Assembly (NCBI RefSeq): GCF_019393635.1
Contig: NC_057867.1
Span: 64,979,492 to 65,043,491, forward strand
Source: Dromiciops gliroides
Taxonomy: Eukaryota; Chordata; Mammalia; Microbiotheria; Microbiotheriidae
DNA length: 64,000 nucleotides
Reading direction: 5' to 3'
In this document: piece after piece, positions 33,901-51,225 of the stretch
Layout of the letters: the number at the start of each line of letters is the position of its first letter
Position numbering within the stretch: position 1 is the stretch's first letter
Notes under the pieces: model-generated
What the model saw: the letters and a program-made list of their open reading frames with translations, nothing else
Database searches by the model: none
Told to the model about the DNA's origin: nothing
Program-made: the position numbers and the translations under genes

Positions 33901-34195
33901 CTTTTTTTTCTTTTTTTTTAAATCATAAAAGTATTTTTTTATTTTCTAGTTACATGTAGAGACAGTTTTCAACATTTGTTTTCCTAAGATTTCTAGCTTC
34001 AAATTTTTCTCCTTCCCTCCCCTCCCGTCCCTCCCCCCTCCCCAAGACAGCAAACAATCTGATATAGGTTATATGTGTACAATCACATTAAACATATTTC
34101 TGCATTAGTCATTCTGTGTAAGAAGAATCAGAGCAAAAGGGAAAAACCTCAAAAAAGAAAAACAAAAAAACCCATAGAAATAGTATGGTTCAATC
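33901..34195 (-). mobile_element. L1 LINE 3' UTR, 5'-truncated
   Basis: Between direct repeats TGTATAGCATTTT (ending 33900 and starting 34196). Confidence 0.92.
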
Positions 34196-34208
34196 TGTAT
34201 AGCATTTT

Positions 34209-34350
34209 CAAGTCAGCAAAGTGCTATAGATAATCTTTTCCCCCTATGAACAACTCTGAGAAGTAGGTGCTATTATTTATCTCCCTTTACAGATGAAGAA
34301 ACTGAGGCTCAGACAAGTATAACACAACTTGTAAGTGTTGGAGGTAGGGT
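34209..34350 (-). repeat. MIR SINE
   Basis: TCCCTTTACAGATGAAGAAA and CTTGTAAGTGTTGGAGGTAG. Confidence 0.7.
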
Positions 34351-34359
34351 TTGAACACA

Positions 34360-34660
34360 AGTTGGTGGCCAATGGATAGAGTGCTGGCTCTGGAGTTGGG
34401 GGACCTGAATCCAGCCTCAGATATCACTCACTGTGTGATCCTGGGCAAGTCTCTCTCTTTTTTTTTTTTGTGGGACAATGGGGGTTAAGTGACTGGGCAA
34501 GTCTCTTAACCCTATTTGCCTCAGTTTCCTCCTCTGTAAAATGAGCTGGAGAAGGAAATGGCAAACCTCTCCAGTATCTTTGCTAAGAAAACCCAGTGGG
34601 ATCACCAAGAGTTGGGCATGACTGAAACGACTAAACAACAACAAGAAGAACAACAAACAC
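34360..34660 (+). mobile_element. Composite SINE with RTE/BovB-like tail, split
   Basis: GGCCAATGGATAGAGTGCTG head; tail CTGGAGAAGGAAATGGCAAA then GAGTTGGGCATGACTGAAAC. A 37-bp SINE stub interrupts it. Confidence 0.85.
34457..34494 (-). mobile_element. 5'-truncated WSINE stub
   Basis: T-run plus GTGGGACAATGGGGGTTAAG then TGACT only, between GGGCAAGTCTCT copies. Confidence 0.85.
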
Positions 34661-34689
34661 AACAACTTCTGACCTCAAGTCTAGCATGA

Positions 34690-35430
34690 TCCACTCCACC
34701 AGGCTACCTCTCCTACTGATATTTGCAATTTGTGAGACGTGTGTGTTTGTGTGTATAAATAGCAAGGTTTCTGTATCTCTTAGTGTAATTTATTGTCTCA
34801 CTATTTTTATAGCCAGTTTTAATATACTTTCCATAATTTGGAGGACTTAGCATCAGAAGCAGACTATTAAAATGATTCCATTTATTCTTCATCTTGTGAC
34901 ATTTTTTTTTGCTTTAAAATAATTCTGATGTAAAGTATGTATACCTGCTTTTTGTTTTTGTCGAACCTGAAAAGTAAGATGTACAGAGGAGGGTGGCTTG
35001 CCTTGTGAGTTGGAAAGCTCCTTGTGGAGTGGGCAGAGAGCTGGTATACCAAATGGGTGCCAGGCAGATCTAAGATGTCCTGAAGCTGAATTTCTCTAGG
35101 CAGGTAGATGGTCTTCCCAATCTAGTCCAGGCTCCCTGGTTTCCTTGGAAGAGAATGGTATGTTGCTATTTGGAAAGGGATCATCTATTTGGCAATTTTG
35201 TATCCATGTATACATCCCTAAGCTATTTCAGTGGTTTAGTCATGCAAATGAAAATAATTTCATAGGATTTACTGTTTGATATATGAAATTAGTCACCTAC
35301 TTTTCCCTCTTGATCTGATTTTTTTTTTTTTTTAGCATTGAAAAATTCCCTCCTGGAATGTTGCTCCTTCTTGCTTGCCTTTGATCTTAACTTGTCTTGG
35401 CTCTTGGCATGCCTAGCCAACTCCCTCCCA
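34690..35430. other. Unassigned sequence
   Basis: No gene or repeat recognised. Confidence 0.5.
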
Positions 35431-35437
35431 TTCTTTT

Positions 35438-35585
35438 TTTTTTTTTTTAAGTGAGGCAATTGGGGTTAAGTCACTTGCCCAGGGTCACACAGCTAGTAAG
35501 TGTTAAGTGTCTGAGGCCGGATTTGAACTCAGGTACTCCTGACTCCAGGGCCGGTGCTCTATCTACTGAGCCACCTAGCCACCCC
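35438..35585 (-). mobile_element. WSINE-type SINE (CAATTGGGG/GACTCC subtype)
   Basis: CTCCCATTCTTTT precedes and follows it. Confidence 0.94.
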
Positions 35586-35598
35586 CCTCCCATTCTTT

Positions 35599-35782
35599 TG
35601 TTTGTTTGTTTTGGGGGGGTTTTTGTGTTTGTTTTTTGTGTTTTTTTGCGGGGCAGTGGGGGTTAAGTGACTTGCCCAGGGTCACACAGCTAGTAAGTGT
35701 CAAGTGTCTGAGGTTGGATTTGAACTCAGGTCCTCCTGAATCCAAGGCTGGTGCTTTATCCACTGTGCCACCTAGCTGCCCC
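35599..35782 (-). mobile_element. WSINE-type SINE (GAATCC subtype), stacked on the same target
   Basis: Starts after the second CTCCCATTCTTTT; a third copy, CCTCACATTCTTT, follows at ~35784. Tail is T/G-rich. Confidence 0.93.
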
Positions 35783-35795
35783 TCCCCTCACATTC

Positions 35796-36055
35796 TTTAA
35801 GGCCCCCTTGTGAATCTTCCTTTTCAGGTGGCAACCAGCTACTCATTCATTGTCTTAATCATTTGGCAGTTAATCATGCAGTGCTTTGTGACTTGTCCTT
35901 TATTGTTTTAATTGTTGCTGAACTTTTACACTGTTATTTAATTTTTGGTCAGTTTATGCTTTGTCTCCTGAATTATGCTGTACATCCCTAGAGACTAGTG
36001 CTTTGACCATAGTAAGCCTCCCTCAATAAATATTTGTTTATTGATTGATATTAAT
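35796..36055 (+). repeat. L2 LINE 3' end
   Basis: Ends in GCCTCCCTCAATAAATATTT, a typical L2 3' end. Confidence 0.6.
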
Positions 36056-36224
36056 CCATATGAATCTGTTTTATGAAGTCAGTTAGCACACATTATACGT
36101 GTATAGCATATATTAGGTTTCTTTTTTTAGTCCACTCTCCAAACCTTTTATATTTCATTGTATCATTAAGTGCTTTTACAATTAATTAAACAAACTTGAG
36201 TTCACTCTTGCTTCCTCTTTCCAT

Positions 36225-36565
36225 AGCAAACCTTTTTTATTTTTAACAATTTCTGTTGAGAGTACCAGCATCCTCCTAGTCACCCTGGTCTATAAGCTCA
36301 GAATCATCCTTGACTGTTCCCTCTCTCACTCTCTATCTTCATTTAATTATTTGCCAAGTGTTGTCTTTGAGTCTACCTCTACATCTCTTGCCTCCATTAC
36401 CTAGTTTAGGCCCTCATAACCTCTTTCCTGAACTATTTCAGCAGCTTTCTAATTGCTCCATATTTTTTTATTCTCTCGTCTCAAGTCCATCCTTCATACA
36501 GCTGCCAAATTGCTATTTTTAAATTAATCCATAGGTCTGACCATGTTATTCTTCTGCTTAAGAAT
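36225..36565 (+). repeat. L2 LINE fragment
   Basis: CATCCTCCTAGTCACCCTGG and GCAGCTTTCTAATTGCTCCA resemble the L2 ORF2 C-terminal region. Confidence 0.6.
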
Positions 36566-36577
36566 CTTAAGGGTGTT

Positions 36578-36582
<5 letters not shown>

Positions 36583-36615
<33 letters not shown>
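36583..36615 (+). repeat. (GT)n microsatellite
   Basis: About 16 GT units. Confidence 0.97.
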
Positions 36616-36616
<1 letters not shown>

Positions 36617-37860
36617 ACTTTTATTATGCAGACAATCTATACAGCATCGTATTGTTCTCAAGCCTCTTTCAGTATGATAATCAACAAAATGTATTTCATT
36701 TGTAATACCCTAATAATTTAGGGGTGTAGAAGTTTGCTCCATGGGTCTTGCCATCTCTCACCTCATGATCTGCCTTCTGATGGTGAGCCAGTCTGAATTT
36801 AGCTAGGCTGCTTGGTCATTGAGGAAATGGCAGACACATTTGTTGTCCTTGATGAGATGGAGCCTTTACCAGAGCTTCTCCAGGTTGGTTAGACTTGCCA
36901 GAGCTTGGCCTGTGGTCTAGCCTCCAAGATCCTAGGATCAGCTTTAAGCCACGATGCAATATCAGAGCAAGACTTTAGTAGGGGATAAGCGAGCATTATA
37001 TCTTCAAATTTGACTTTCTTTTTCTTCCTATTAACAGAATATGCAAACAACTGCTATAGTATTTAGTCTACTCATATCTTCCATTTCCCCTTCCCTTTTC
37101 TATGTTCATTACAAATGCTACTGTGAATCTCAAGTCTTTTATTGTTGTGTTGTTGGATGGAGATCGGGCCTCAGTCAAGAACTTATGGGGATCAAGTCCC
37201 ATTTGTGAGCCTCAAGCGCCTTTCAAAGACTCATCTATGAAGTTACAGATTGGTGGCTAGACGGGTGCGGTGCATGCAGCAGAAGGCTTTTCCACACTTA
37301 GGAGACCGACAGAAGCTTGACATAGGGATAGATCGGAAGGTGTAAAATAAATCTTTCACTTTGTATTGAGCCTGTTTTTATGATTTAATTGGACCATTGA
37401 ATCAGTGAGCAATTGGCTGCATGGTTGTTGGGAGGTGTGGGACTATATTTGTTACCCGAGATGTGTGTTTGTAAAGATCTTTTCTTTTTCTTTAAAGATT
37501 TGTGCCCAATTTTGTTTGGATAGTGCTTCATTTGGGCTCTGCTTCCAGTTATCATTTCTTTACTCATCTGCTCATTTTGCAGAACATTTGTGACGATTTC
37601 TTTTGGGGCTTTCTCACATGTCAGATATTTCTATGAATTGGAAGAAACTTCTCCTTGGCTTATTTTCTAGATTCTAGGGGTTTTCAATTGCTCATTGCTT
37701 AGGTTAAAGACATTTTCACCCTGCTTTCTTCCTCTTTCTTATCTTCTACTTTCATAAGCTACTTTGCTGTTATCTCCATCTGCTCTCTCCTGAGCCCCAG
37801 TTTTGTTTGTATCACCAATTGCTGGATGTCCTATAGGCATCTCAAATTCAGCATGTCTAA
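36616..37860. other. Unassigned sequence
   Basis: No gene or repeat recognised. Confidence 0.5.
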
Positions 37861-37877
37861 AACAGAACTTACTTTCC

Positions 37878-38010
37878 TCTCTCTCTCCCTCCTTCCCTCC
37901 CTCCCTCCTTCCTTCCTTCCTTCCTTCCTTCCTTCTTGTCTTTCTGTTTTTCTTTCCTCCCCTCCCCTCCCCTTTCCTCTCCCTCTTTCCTCCCTCCCCC
38001 CCACCCCAGC
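37878..38010 (+). repeat. (CTTC)n and CT/CCTCC-rich tract
   Basis: CTTC/CCTC tetranucleotide run, strongly polypyrimidine. Confidence 0.95.
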
Positions 38011-38027
38011 TTCATCATGAAGAGTTT

Positions 38028-38550
38028 GTTAAGTGCTTACTAAGTGCCAGGCACTGTGCTAATAAGTGCTGGGGATATAAAGAAAGGCAAAGATATTTTT
38101 CTGCCCTTTTCCTGTCTACAGCTTGTTTGTACATATTTGTTTGCTTATTGTCTCCTCCATTAGATTGGGAGCTCCTTAAGGGCAGGGACTGTATTTTGTC
38201 TCTTTTGTATGCCTGGCACAGAGTTGGCACTTAGTAAATATTTATTGACTGGGGCAGCTAGGTGGCACAGTGGATAAAGCACCAGCCCTGGATTCAGGAG
38301 GACCTGAGTTCAAATCCAGCCTCAGACACTTGACACTTAACTAGCTGTGTGACCCTGGGCAAGTCACTTAACCCTCATTGCCCTGCAAAAACAAAAACAA
38401 AAACAATATTTATTGACTAATGAGGGAGACAACATATAAATAGGTATATATAAGAAGGAAGGTAATCTTAAAGGAGAAGGCACTAGCAACTGGAGAACTG
38501 GAAAAGGCTTCCTGAAGAAGATGGATGGGCTTTGAGCTAAATCTTTTGAA
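38028..38550 (-). repeat. L2 LINE 3' end, split by an L2 of opposite orientation and a SINE
   Basis: 38028-38096 (CTAAGTGCCAGGCACTGTGC) and 38419-38550 (GGGAGACAACATATAAATAG) read as one minus-strand L2. 38097-38250 is a plus-strand L2 3' end (AAGGGCAGGGACTGTATTTT ... TAAATATTTATTGACTG). Confidence 0.7.
38251..38404 (+). mobile_element. WSINE-type SINE (ATTCAGG subtype)
   Basis: Full length between AATATTTATTGACT copies (38237-38250 with one change, 38405-38418). Confidence 0.95.
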
Positions 38551-38564
38551 GATTATTTATTTTT

Positions 38565-39372
38565 ATTCTGAACTTCAAAAACACCAAATAAAACGGGCAT
38601 AATAGAGCAGGAAGAAAAGGCTTACATGAAAGTAGAGAGAGCCCACTTTTCTTTTGAAGTGTATGATGAAGTCAGCCTGTAGCTTTTAAGCCATCCTGCA
38701 CATTTCTCCTTCTTTCTGGCCTGCCTTCTATTTTCTTCTATACATTTTTTAAAAAGATACCTCAGCGACCCTCTTTTCTTTTCTTTTCTTTTTTCTTTAT
38801 CCTCTCATTAGGAAAAGAAAAACAAAGTCCTTGTCGAGCAAAACAACCTCCCCTATTAGCCATGTCTGGAAATTGATGCCTTACACTGAGGCCATCACTT
38901 CTCTGCTTTACCATCCGTCCTTTTCTTTTTTTTCTTTTTCTTTTTTTTTTTTTTTAATTTTTGCAGGGCAATAGGGGTTAAGTGACTTGCCCAGGGTCAC
39001 ACAGCTAGTAAGTGTCTGAGGCCAGATTTGAACTCAGGTACTCCTGAATCCAGGGCCGGTGCTTTATCCTTTTTTCTTTTTTTTAAAATTTTTTATTTAA
39101 TTTTTTTGTGTGTGTGGGGCAATGAGTGTTAAGTGACTTGCCCAGGGTCACACAGCTAAGTGTCAAGTGTCTGAGGCTGGATTTGAACTCAGGTCCTCCT
39201 GAATCCAGGGCCAGTGCTTTATCCACTGCACCATCTAGCTGTCCCCCATCTGTCCTTTTCAATCATGGTTTGTCATTGTATTAATTGGAATGCTCAAATC
39301 TTTCAAAACTGTTTTTTTTCTTTATGATGTTGTTGTTGTATAATTTATTCTCCTGGGAGAACTCATTATCCT
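38565..39372 (-). mobile_element. Old L1 LINE 3' end, hit by two SINEs
   Basis: 38565-38932 (TCCTTGTCGAGCAAAACAAC) and 39247-39372 (CATTGTATTAATTGGAATGC, ATTTATTCTCCTGGGAGAAC) are parts of one older L1 3' end. Confidence 0.7.
38933..39246 (-). mobile_element. Two WSINE-type SINEs, one nested in or stacked on the other
   Basis: The first (to ~39070) stops at GGCCGGTGCTTTATCC without its GCTGCCCC end. The second (to 39246) is complete. CCATCCGTCCTTTTC before and CCATCTGTCCTTTTC after mark the shared outer target site. Confidence 0.88.
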
Positions 39373-39379
39373 TTCCCCC

Positions 39380-40200
39380 AAACCCACTTCTCTACAGAAC
39401 TTTCCTATTTTTGTTGAACATACCACCATCCTTCTAGTCACCCAGCCTCGAAACCAGGGGGCTCATTCTAGACGTCAATCTCTCATTTCACCTCCATTTC
39501 TGATCAGTTGTCACTTCTTGTGGATCCTACCTTCATAACATCTCTTCCATACATCCCTTTCTCTGCACTTTCACAGCCACTGCTGTAGTTCAGGGCCTCA
39601 TCACTTCTCACCTGGACTACTGTAATGGCCTCCGAATTGGCCTCCCTGCCCCTGGCTCTTGCGTCTCTAGTCCCTCCTTCCCAGATGTGCCAGGATGAGA
39701 ATGCTAAAACACACATGGCCACATCACTCCCTTCCTCAAGAAATTCCAGTGGTTCCTTATTACCTCTACGATCAAATACGAGCTACTCCACTTGACATTT
39801 AAAGCTCTTCCTAATTTCACTCCAGACTCATTCCATGTTACGACCCTTCATGCAGTCTACATTCTAGTCAAACTGGCCCATTTGCCGTTTCCCATTCAGG
39901 ATGTTCCATCTCTTTTCTCCATGCATGAAACACACTTTCCTTGCCTCCACCTCAGAACTTCTAACTCCCTTTGAGGCCCCCTCCTCCATGAAGCCTTTCC
40001 TAGCCCTGTTCAGCACCTTATCTCTACTTGGTATATATTGTGTATCTACTTATAGAAATTCATATTGTTTCCCTTGAGAGAATGTAAGCTCCTTGAGGAC
40101 AGGGACTATTTCATTTTGTCTTTGAATCCTGGTGCCCTGCACAGTTTCTGGCACAGAATAGGCACTTACTCAATACTTATTTATTGTTTGATTTGGCTGA
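39380..40200 (+). mobile_element. L2 LINE, ORF2 end and 3' UTR
   Basis: Reads LITSHLDYCNGLRIGLP in one frame, the conserved tail of the L2 reverse transcriptase. Further marks: TTCCTCAAGAAATTCCAGTG, ATGAAGCCTTTCCTAGCCCT, and a 3' end GGCACTTACTCAATACTTAT. Confidence 0.85.
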
Positions 40201-40758
40201 TATGATTTTAGGTTTATTCATTGTTGCTTTTCAGCTCTTTCTTGTTTTATTTCTTAACTGTAATTTGAACATTTGATTCTTTGGGTCTTTCAGAACTTCT
40301 TGTTTCAGCCATTTTTTCCTTTTCTCATTTGTTTCTAGTTTCTTTCTTATAATATTTACTAATAATACAGTCATTGATGGAATCTCTCTTTTTTGCTCCT
40401 CTGCTCTCCTCTGCTCTCCTCTCCCCATCCTCTCCCCTTCCTCTTTCTTTCTTTCTCTCTCTCGCCATCTCTCTGGTCTTTCTTTTGTTTTCTGGCCCAC
40501 TTCTTTAGTTGTTTAAGGGAGTTCCACTGGGTTACCCCATGTTGCCTTGTGTTACATTTCAAGCTAAAATTCAACAAGGTTTGTGAACAGTGATTTAAAG
40601 TGTTTTCATCAAAGAGCCCAGATGGAGTCTATTTCTCATTGGTGGGAGACCCACAGGGCAGGGTCGGGTCTCACTCATGACTTTATTCACTTTTCTTAGC
40701 TTTGCCTGTTCCCCAGAGTCTAACAGTTTCCCGAAAGGGGAGCACAGGAGCGGAACTG

Positions 40759-45927
<5,169 letters not shown>

Positions 45928-46270
45928 AAATCTAATGAAAGTAATGAGTTTGGGAAAACCTTCAGAAAACACTTGGATTTTGTTAAACATTAGACAGTTA
46001 ATAGTAAAGCAAACCCCTGTTGGTGAATGAATATAGGAAAGCCTTTTGGAAAAGATCAGGCTTTAGTCAATATTGGAGAATTCAGGTGGGAGAAAAACCC
46101 AATGAATTTTGGTTAACTACAATTATTACTGCAGTCTTATGGCCTATCAGTGTATATATGAGTGTATATACTGATATACATATATATCAGTGTCTATACA
46201 TCATCAGAAAATTCATGGTGGAGTGAAACTTGTGAATGTAATGAATGGGAAAACCCTCCAGTTAGAATGT
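45928..46270 (+). pseudogene. Decayed C2H2 finger relics after the stop codon
   Basis: In frame after the stop, 45928-45993 reads SNESNEFGKTF then RKHLDFVKH, a finger whose two Cys codons became Ser and Phe. At 46019-46105 another frame reads VNEYRKAFWKRSGFSQYW and then RIQVGEKPNEF, a finger with Tyr in place of one Cys and one His. At 46198-46250 HHQKIHGGVK is the tail of a third. The array was once at least three fingers longer. The region is now probably 3' UTR. Confidence 0.85.
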
Positions 46271-47210
46271 AGGCCTTGAGCATATTAGAAAATAGAAAGC
46301 AGAAACTGCTCTTTTGAATAGGATAAGTATATGAAAAACTGAAATGAATCTTTGTGGCATTGTTATGGCCTGCATACCCACAAGTATAATGATAATAATT
46401 CACATTCACATAGCACTTTACAGTTGATGAAGCACTTTCTTCAATCCAGCTACAATTGAGCCAATCTCTATCAAACACTTTTAAGCTTTTAGAAAGCACA
46501 TGCCACATTTTTTCTGTTACCTAGTGTATAGAGAAAAATACTCCAGTGAGTGTCATGGGAAATATTCTTCAGTGTTTGTTTGGTCCATCTCTTCCAGTCC
46601 TGCCATTGGAGGCCAGGCTTGAGATTACTTGCCCTCTGATGATCTATTTCCAGTGTCTTTTTCCTGTAATCCATTTGCTCCTAGCTTTCAGATTAACAGC
46701 AGAGAAGATTTCATCCTGTCACTCTACTGCCCAATAACCTGACTTGGCAATGTCAATTAAGCATGTCATATTCCATTGACAGACCTACACAGGATGTAGA
46801 TATTGGATATACCAACAGTTCAAGAAGAAATCTGGGTCCTCAAATTGGGGAAAGACCATTCATCCTCTGTGATTGAAGCTAACAATGATTCTCACAGAAT
46901 GGAGATTAATTCTCTATAGGAAAACTTCCCAGCTGTAGTCTAGCCATCTTAGGGTGCAAATTGGATAGCATTTACTGATGAAATTGCGATATCTCCCCTT
47001 TGTTATTTATAAGTGGCCAATACACTTGGGAATCCTCAGTAGCCTATTATAAGAGTCTGTTGAGATGAAAAAGAGCAGTAACAAACACAAACAGAAAGGT
47101 GATGGTCCAAGTAACTGGTGATCTGAAATCGGTTTCTCTATGCATATTTTCCTCCTGGGGAAAAAATGTACATCTTGTCAATTTGGCAATTTTATTTATA
47201 ATTGTAATTT

Positions 47211-47354
47211 TTTTTTTAAGTGAGGCAATTGGGGTTAAGTGACTTGCCCAGGATCACATAGCTAGTAAGTGTCAAGTGTCTGAGGCTGGATCCGAACTCA
47301 GGTACTCCTGACTCCAGGACCGGCGCTCTATCCACTGCGCCACCTAGCTGCCCC
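47211..47354 (-). mobile_element. WSINE-type SINE (CAATTGGGG/GACTCC subtype)
   Basis: TATAATTGTAATTT at 47197-47210 before it and at 47355-47368 after it. Confidence 0.95.
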
Positions 47355-47368
47355 TATAATTGTAATTT

Positions 47369-47518
47369 TTTTTTTTTTTTTTTGCAGGCAATGGGGGTTA
47401 AGTGATTTGCCCAGGGTCACACAGTTAGTAAGTGTCAAGTGTCTAAGGCCGGATTTGAACTCAGGTACTCCTGAATCCAGGGCTGGTGCTTTAACCACTG
47501 CGCCATCTAGCTGCCCCC
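47369..47518 (-). mobile_element. WSINE-type SINE (GAATCC subtype), stacked on the same target
   Basis: Third TATAATTGTAATTT copy at 47519-47532 closes it. Confidence 0.95.
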
Positions 47519-47651
47519 TATAATTGTAATTTAATAAATGTGTCCTGGATTAGAAATTTTACTCTTATCAATTCAGTTAGCTTGAATCAAATGACTAGAT
47601 CCAGTCACTTCTGAATGACCTAACACGTTTGTGAATCTGAATGCTGTAGTA

Positions 47652-47812
47652 CAGTGGTGTCAAACTTAAGTAGAAATAGATCCCTGTAGGCTGTGGATTG
47701 ACTTAGAAAACCACCAACTAACATTATGTTGTATTATATTTTTATTTATTTTGTTAAACATTTCCAGTTACATTTCAATCTGCTTTTGAGGGCCAGGAGT
47801 TAGACACCTCTG
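47652..47812. mobile_element. hAT-like nonautonomous element
   Basis: Ends CAGTGGTGTCAAAC and GTTAGACACCTCTG are inverted repeats with 12 of 14 matches. Target duplication is not clear. Confidence 0.65.
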
Positions 47813-48030
47813 ATAGCAGATAGGGCACTGGACTTAGCGTAAAGGGGACCTGGGTTCAAATCCCAGTTCAGACATTTGTTAATTGTATAACTATGGATAG
47901 ACAAGTCACTTAGCCTCTCCGGGCATCATTTTCCTCATCAGAAAAATGACAGAGTGGGAGAAGGGGAAGAATTGGACTCTGGCTTCTAAGGTCCCTTTTA
48001 GCTTTAAATGTCTGATCCTGTGTCCCATCC
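47813..48030 (+). repeat. MIR SINE
   Basis: GACCTGGGTTCAAATCCCAG, ATTTTCCTCATCAGAAAAAT and TCTAAGGTCCCTTTTAGC. Confidence 0.85.
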
Positions 48031-48319
48031 CAGGGGAAGCAACCTTCTGGCCTTAGCTATTCATTTACTATATTGGTGACCTAGATTTCGGAAGTTAGGG
48101 GAATCATCCTACTGCCCTTTTCTTCAGGGTGGTGGCCTGTGGATAGCTTATATACAGCTGTACTAACAACAGTGTATTGTCTAGAAATGGCAGATTATCT
48201 TTGTTTTCTATTCTACTTGTGCCATAAATATAAGTTGTAGGACCGTGGACCTTCCAGAAAGTCTAAATGTAAAACAAAAATAACCTAATGAATTTTAAGC
48301 CCTGTTTGGATCCATCTAG

Positions 48320-48480
48320 ATTCCTTTCTGAAATAGAGGATCTAGGTTTGAATAATGGCTCTGCTACTTACTACTTGTGTGACCTTGGGCAAGTCATTTC
48401 CACTTTGGGGGCATCAGATTCCTGATTTATGAAAGAGATTAGACTAGATGACCTTGAAGGTCCCTCCTAATCCTCTGGGT
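48320..48480 (+). repeat. MIR SINE
   Basis: TGTGACCTTGGGCAAGTCAT and AGATGACCTTGAAGGTCCCT. Confidence 0.85.
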
Positions 48481-48869
48481 TTATTTTCTTGTGTTACACG
48501 TTTAGATCATGTGATCACTTTACAGGTACTGCTTTATGTGCTTTTTTTCCACTTAATGGTTTTTCCTATGTATACTCGTATGTATTACTATGATCCTCAT
48601 ATGTGTAATTTAAAAATAATGGTTGCCTTAATATGCTGTAATTTGCTTGAATATGCTGTGTTGTCGACTGATTATCTTGCTGTCAGTTTCTCTGCTGTAG
48701 TGGTACTTTACAAATTGGGGTGCAAATTCCTTTTCTTTCTGTGTGCTTTTCTCCCCAGAATCAAGACAGCACCCTGATCTTTGCTTCACTGGCCTTTCAT
48801 CATATAATTCATTCATTGGCTAGTTTCAGAAGTTTATGAGTGGCACTTTAAAGTCGTTTCCTTGTGCAT

Positions 48870-49050
48870 TTCTGTGTTTGATTGTGAAGAGAGGTGGATT
48901 CTATGCCTACCTCTGCCACTAACTAGCTATGTAACTTGGCCAAATCCTTTTCTCCTTCTGGCCCCCAGTGCCCTAATCCATAAAATGAGTGGGCCAGACT
49001 GCATCATTATCTAAGGACCCTTTCATTTCCAAAGTTCAGTGATTTATTTT
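48870..49050 (+). repeat. MIR SINE
   Basis: TGCCACTAACTAGCTATGTA and TCCATAAAATGAGTGGGCCA. Confidence 0.75.
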
Positions 49051-49129
49051 GTCTTTTTCCTCTGGTGTAAATTTTTTATTTAGATCATGGATTGAATGGA
49101 ATCTAGGTGTTGTCAACCGTATATTTGTG

Positions 49130-50780
49130 TCAATTTTCAATGTGTTTTGGATATGAAATCTCTTCTTAGCATAGTTTACATGTATGTGGCGATTTGTGTT
49201 TTACAAAACACTTTCCCATACATTATCTCATTTGATAAAGCTTTATCAGTTGTTTTTCAAATATTTTCCCTACTCTATTGATTTTTCTTTAGATATCTAT
49301 TTTAGCAAATTAAGTGGTACAGGATTTTAATTTTATATATGTGGACATCCATCTTGTCTCTGATAGTCTAAAAATCTTTAATATTCAGAAGTAAACCTTC
49401 CTTCTATCACTGGGAGAAATATTATGTTTCTGTTTTAATAGGTTTAAAAATTTAAACTCTCTGAGCCATCTAGATTTTTGTTTTGTTTTGCAATGCGGGT
49501 TATGGATTCAAGTTAATTCTTCTCCATTTCTCATGCCCAATTCATCAAATAATGGAATGATAGTTTGATTCTTCTTCTGGAATCTCTTCTATGGAATTAA
49601 TATTTTTTTCTGTCTTAAACACAATAATTATATGTTTTTGCTAATTGTCCATTGGTAATATGTTTTAAAATCTGGTAGGATGAGTAGCTTTGCTATTTCT
49701 TTTCATTAAGTTTTTCTTTGGTATTCTTGTCTGCGTATTCTTCCAGTTACATGTTACCATCAATTTGTCAATTTCTAGAAAACATCCCCCCGGGAACATT
49801 AATCAGTATTCTATTAAAATTATATATTGCTGTCAGTAATATTTTAAGCTTTACCAGGAGTAAAGGACATTCTTTTCATTTATTCATGTCCTTTATTTCC
49901 TTTTTTAGGAGAACAAATCTCTCAGTTCCAAATTAAGCTAATACCCAAATGATTTGTTTATTGTCGATATTCTGTATGGAATCCCTTTTTATGAGTGCAG
50001 GTGATTTTGTGGATGTATATAGCCTACAATGTTGTTGAGCATACTTGAGATCAATAGTAAATTGGGGGTCAATTTCCTTCAAGTTTATATACTTATTGCT
50101 TTATTTCTTCTTTTCAAACGATAAGTATTTTTAAGGACCTACTATTATTTAATTGCTTTAACTAGCAATTAGATGAAAGATGATAGGGCACATCCTCGTC
50201 TTCTTTCTATTTTCAAGAATGACTCTAGTACTCTGTCAAATACAATGTTAGCACCTGTTTTAACTATCTGCTCTTTAGTAAGTTAAGAGAAAAACCTCTT
50301 CAGACCATTTAAAACATTTTGGTTCTTGAAAAGCTTAGAAAATTTTGCCATTTCTTCTTCTATTATTCATTTATCCCTATTCTGTTTCTTTAGCATCTTG
50401 ACAATTGATAAATATTATTTTGTCCTTCATTCTCAAAATCTTACTGTATAGTCAAGTTACTTTAGTCTGCCCCCAAAACACCCTTTATATTTATGATATC
50501 GCCTTTATTTTCTTATGTTATGATAGGTCCCTTCTTGCTCATGATTTCATCAATTTGGTTTTTTCCCTTCCTCCTTTCTAGTAATTGTACTAACAGATTG
50601 GTCATTTTGTTAATTTTTCCAAAGGACCAATGGGTGGTTTTGTTTACCATTCCCTTTTTGCACTTATTTCTGTTATTTATTATGGTTTGTTATTTGCTTG
50701 TTCTTTTGTTTGCCTTTGAAGTTTTGTGGGTAGAGTTTGACTTTGCTCTACTTTGGTTTTTATTTCTTACTAATCAAAGT
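49130..50780 (-). mobile_element. Old L1 LINE, ORF2 reverse-transcriptase region
   Basis: No 3' UTR is present. The minus strand near 50525-50635 reads THWSFGKINKMTNLLVQLLE then RRKGKNQIDEIM, matching the start of the L1 RT region (SWFFERINKIDRPL...KKREKNQIDTI in human L1, from memory). 49730-49870 matches the L1 segment TTTGTCAATTTCTAGAAAAC. No SINE interrupts it. Confidence 0.8.
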
Positions 50781-51225
50781 CGTTAGAGCAGTGCCTAGTC
50801 CTCTTGGAGTGCTGCTTGAGAAGCCCCTCCCTCATACTTCAGTATGCTAGGCCCCTGTTTGCTTTTCGCTGTCCAGCTTTCCTTTTTGACTCTGGTAGTT
50901 GTTTAAGTGGTTATTTTGGAGTGTCCTCTGCTTGGATGCCCCTGAATTCTGTCTGTTCTTTACTTCTTGTACTGGGTCGTAATCTGAGATTGTGTAAAAT
51001 CTGTGCCTTTTTGTATTTGCTAGGAGCACCTTTTTGGCCCTCTGACAGACTGATTGTAGGGAATAACGCCTGTATAATTTTTTGGGGGGAAAAATCTTCT
51101 ATTCCTGCTATATGCTTCTTTCCCTATATTCTCTCTCGCTATGTTATCCCCCTGCAAACAAACCTGCACTGTCTTGTCATGTTTGTATTGGAGGCCCTCC
51201 ACACTTTTGATCCCAACTTAGAGAC
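50781..51225. other. Unassigned sequence
   Basis: A 141-codon open frame crosses it but has no recognisable domain; I do not call a gene. Confidence 0.5.

Larger units (their letters stand above)
45928..47560 (+). other. Probable 3' UTR of the KRAB zinc-finger gene
   Basis: I see no AATAAA between the stop codon and 47533-47538, where AATAAA follows two SINE insertions. The extent is a guess. The stretch from 46270 to 47190 holds a short MIR piece near 46380-46450 and otherwise nothing I recognise. Confidence 0.35.

Noticed and set aside
40700-40758. An in-frame start codon upstream of 40759
   Set aside because: No in-frame ATG occurs in the exon before 40759, and MAALLLTARPQ matches the family's usual start.
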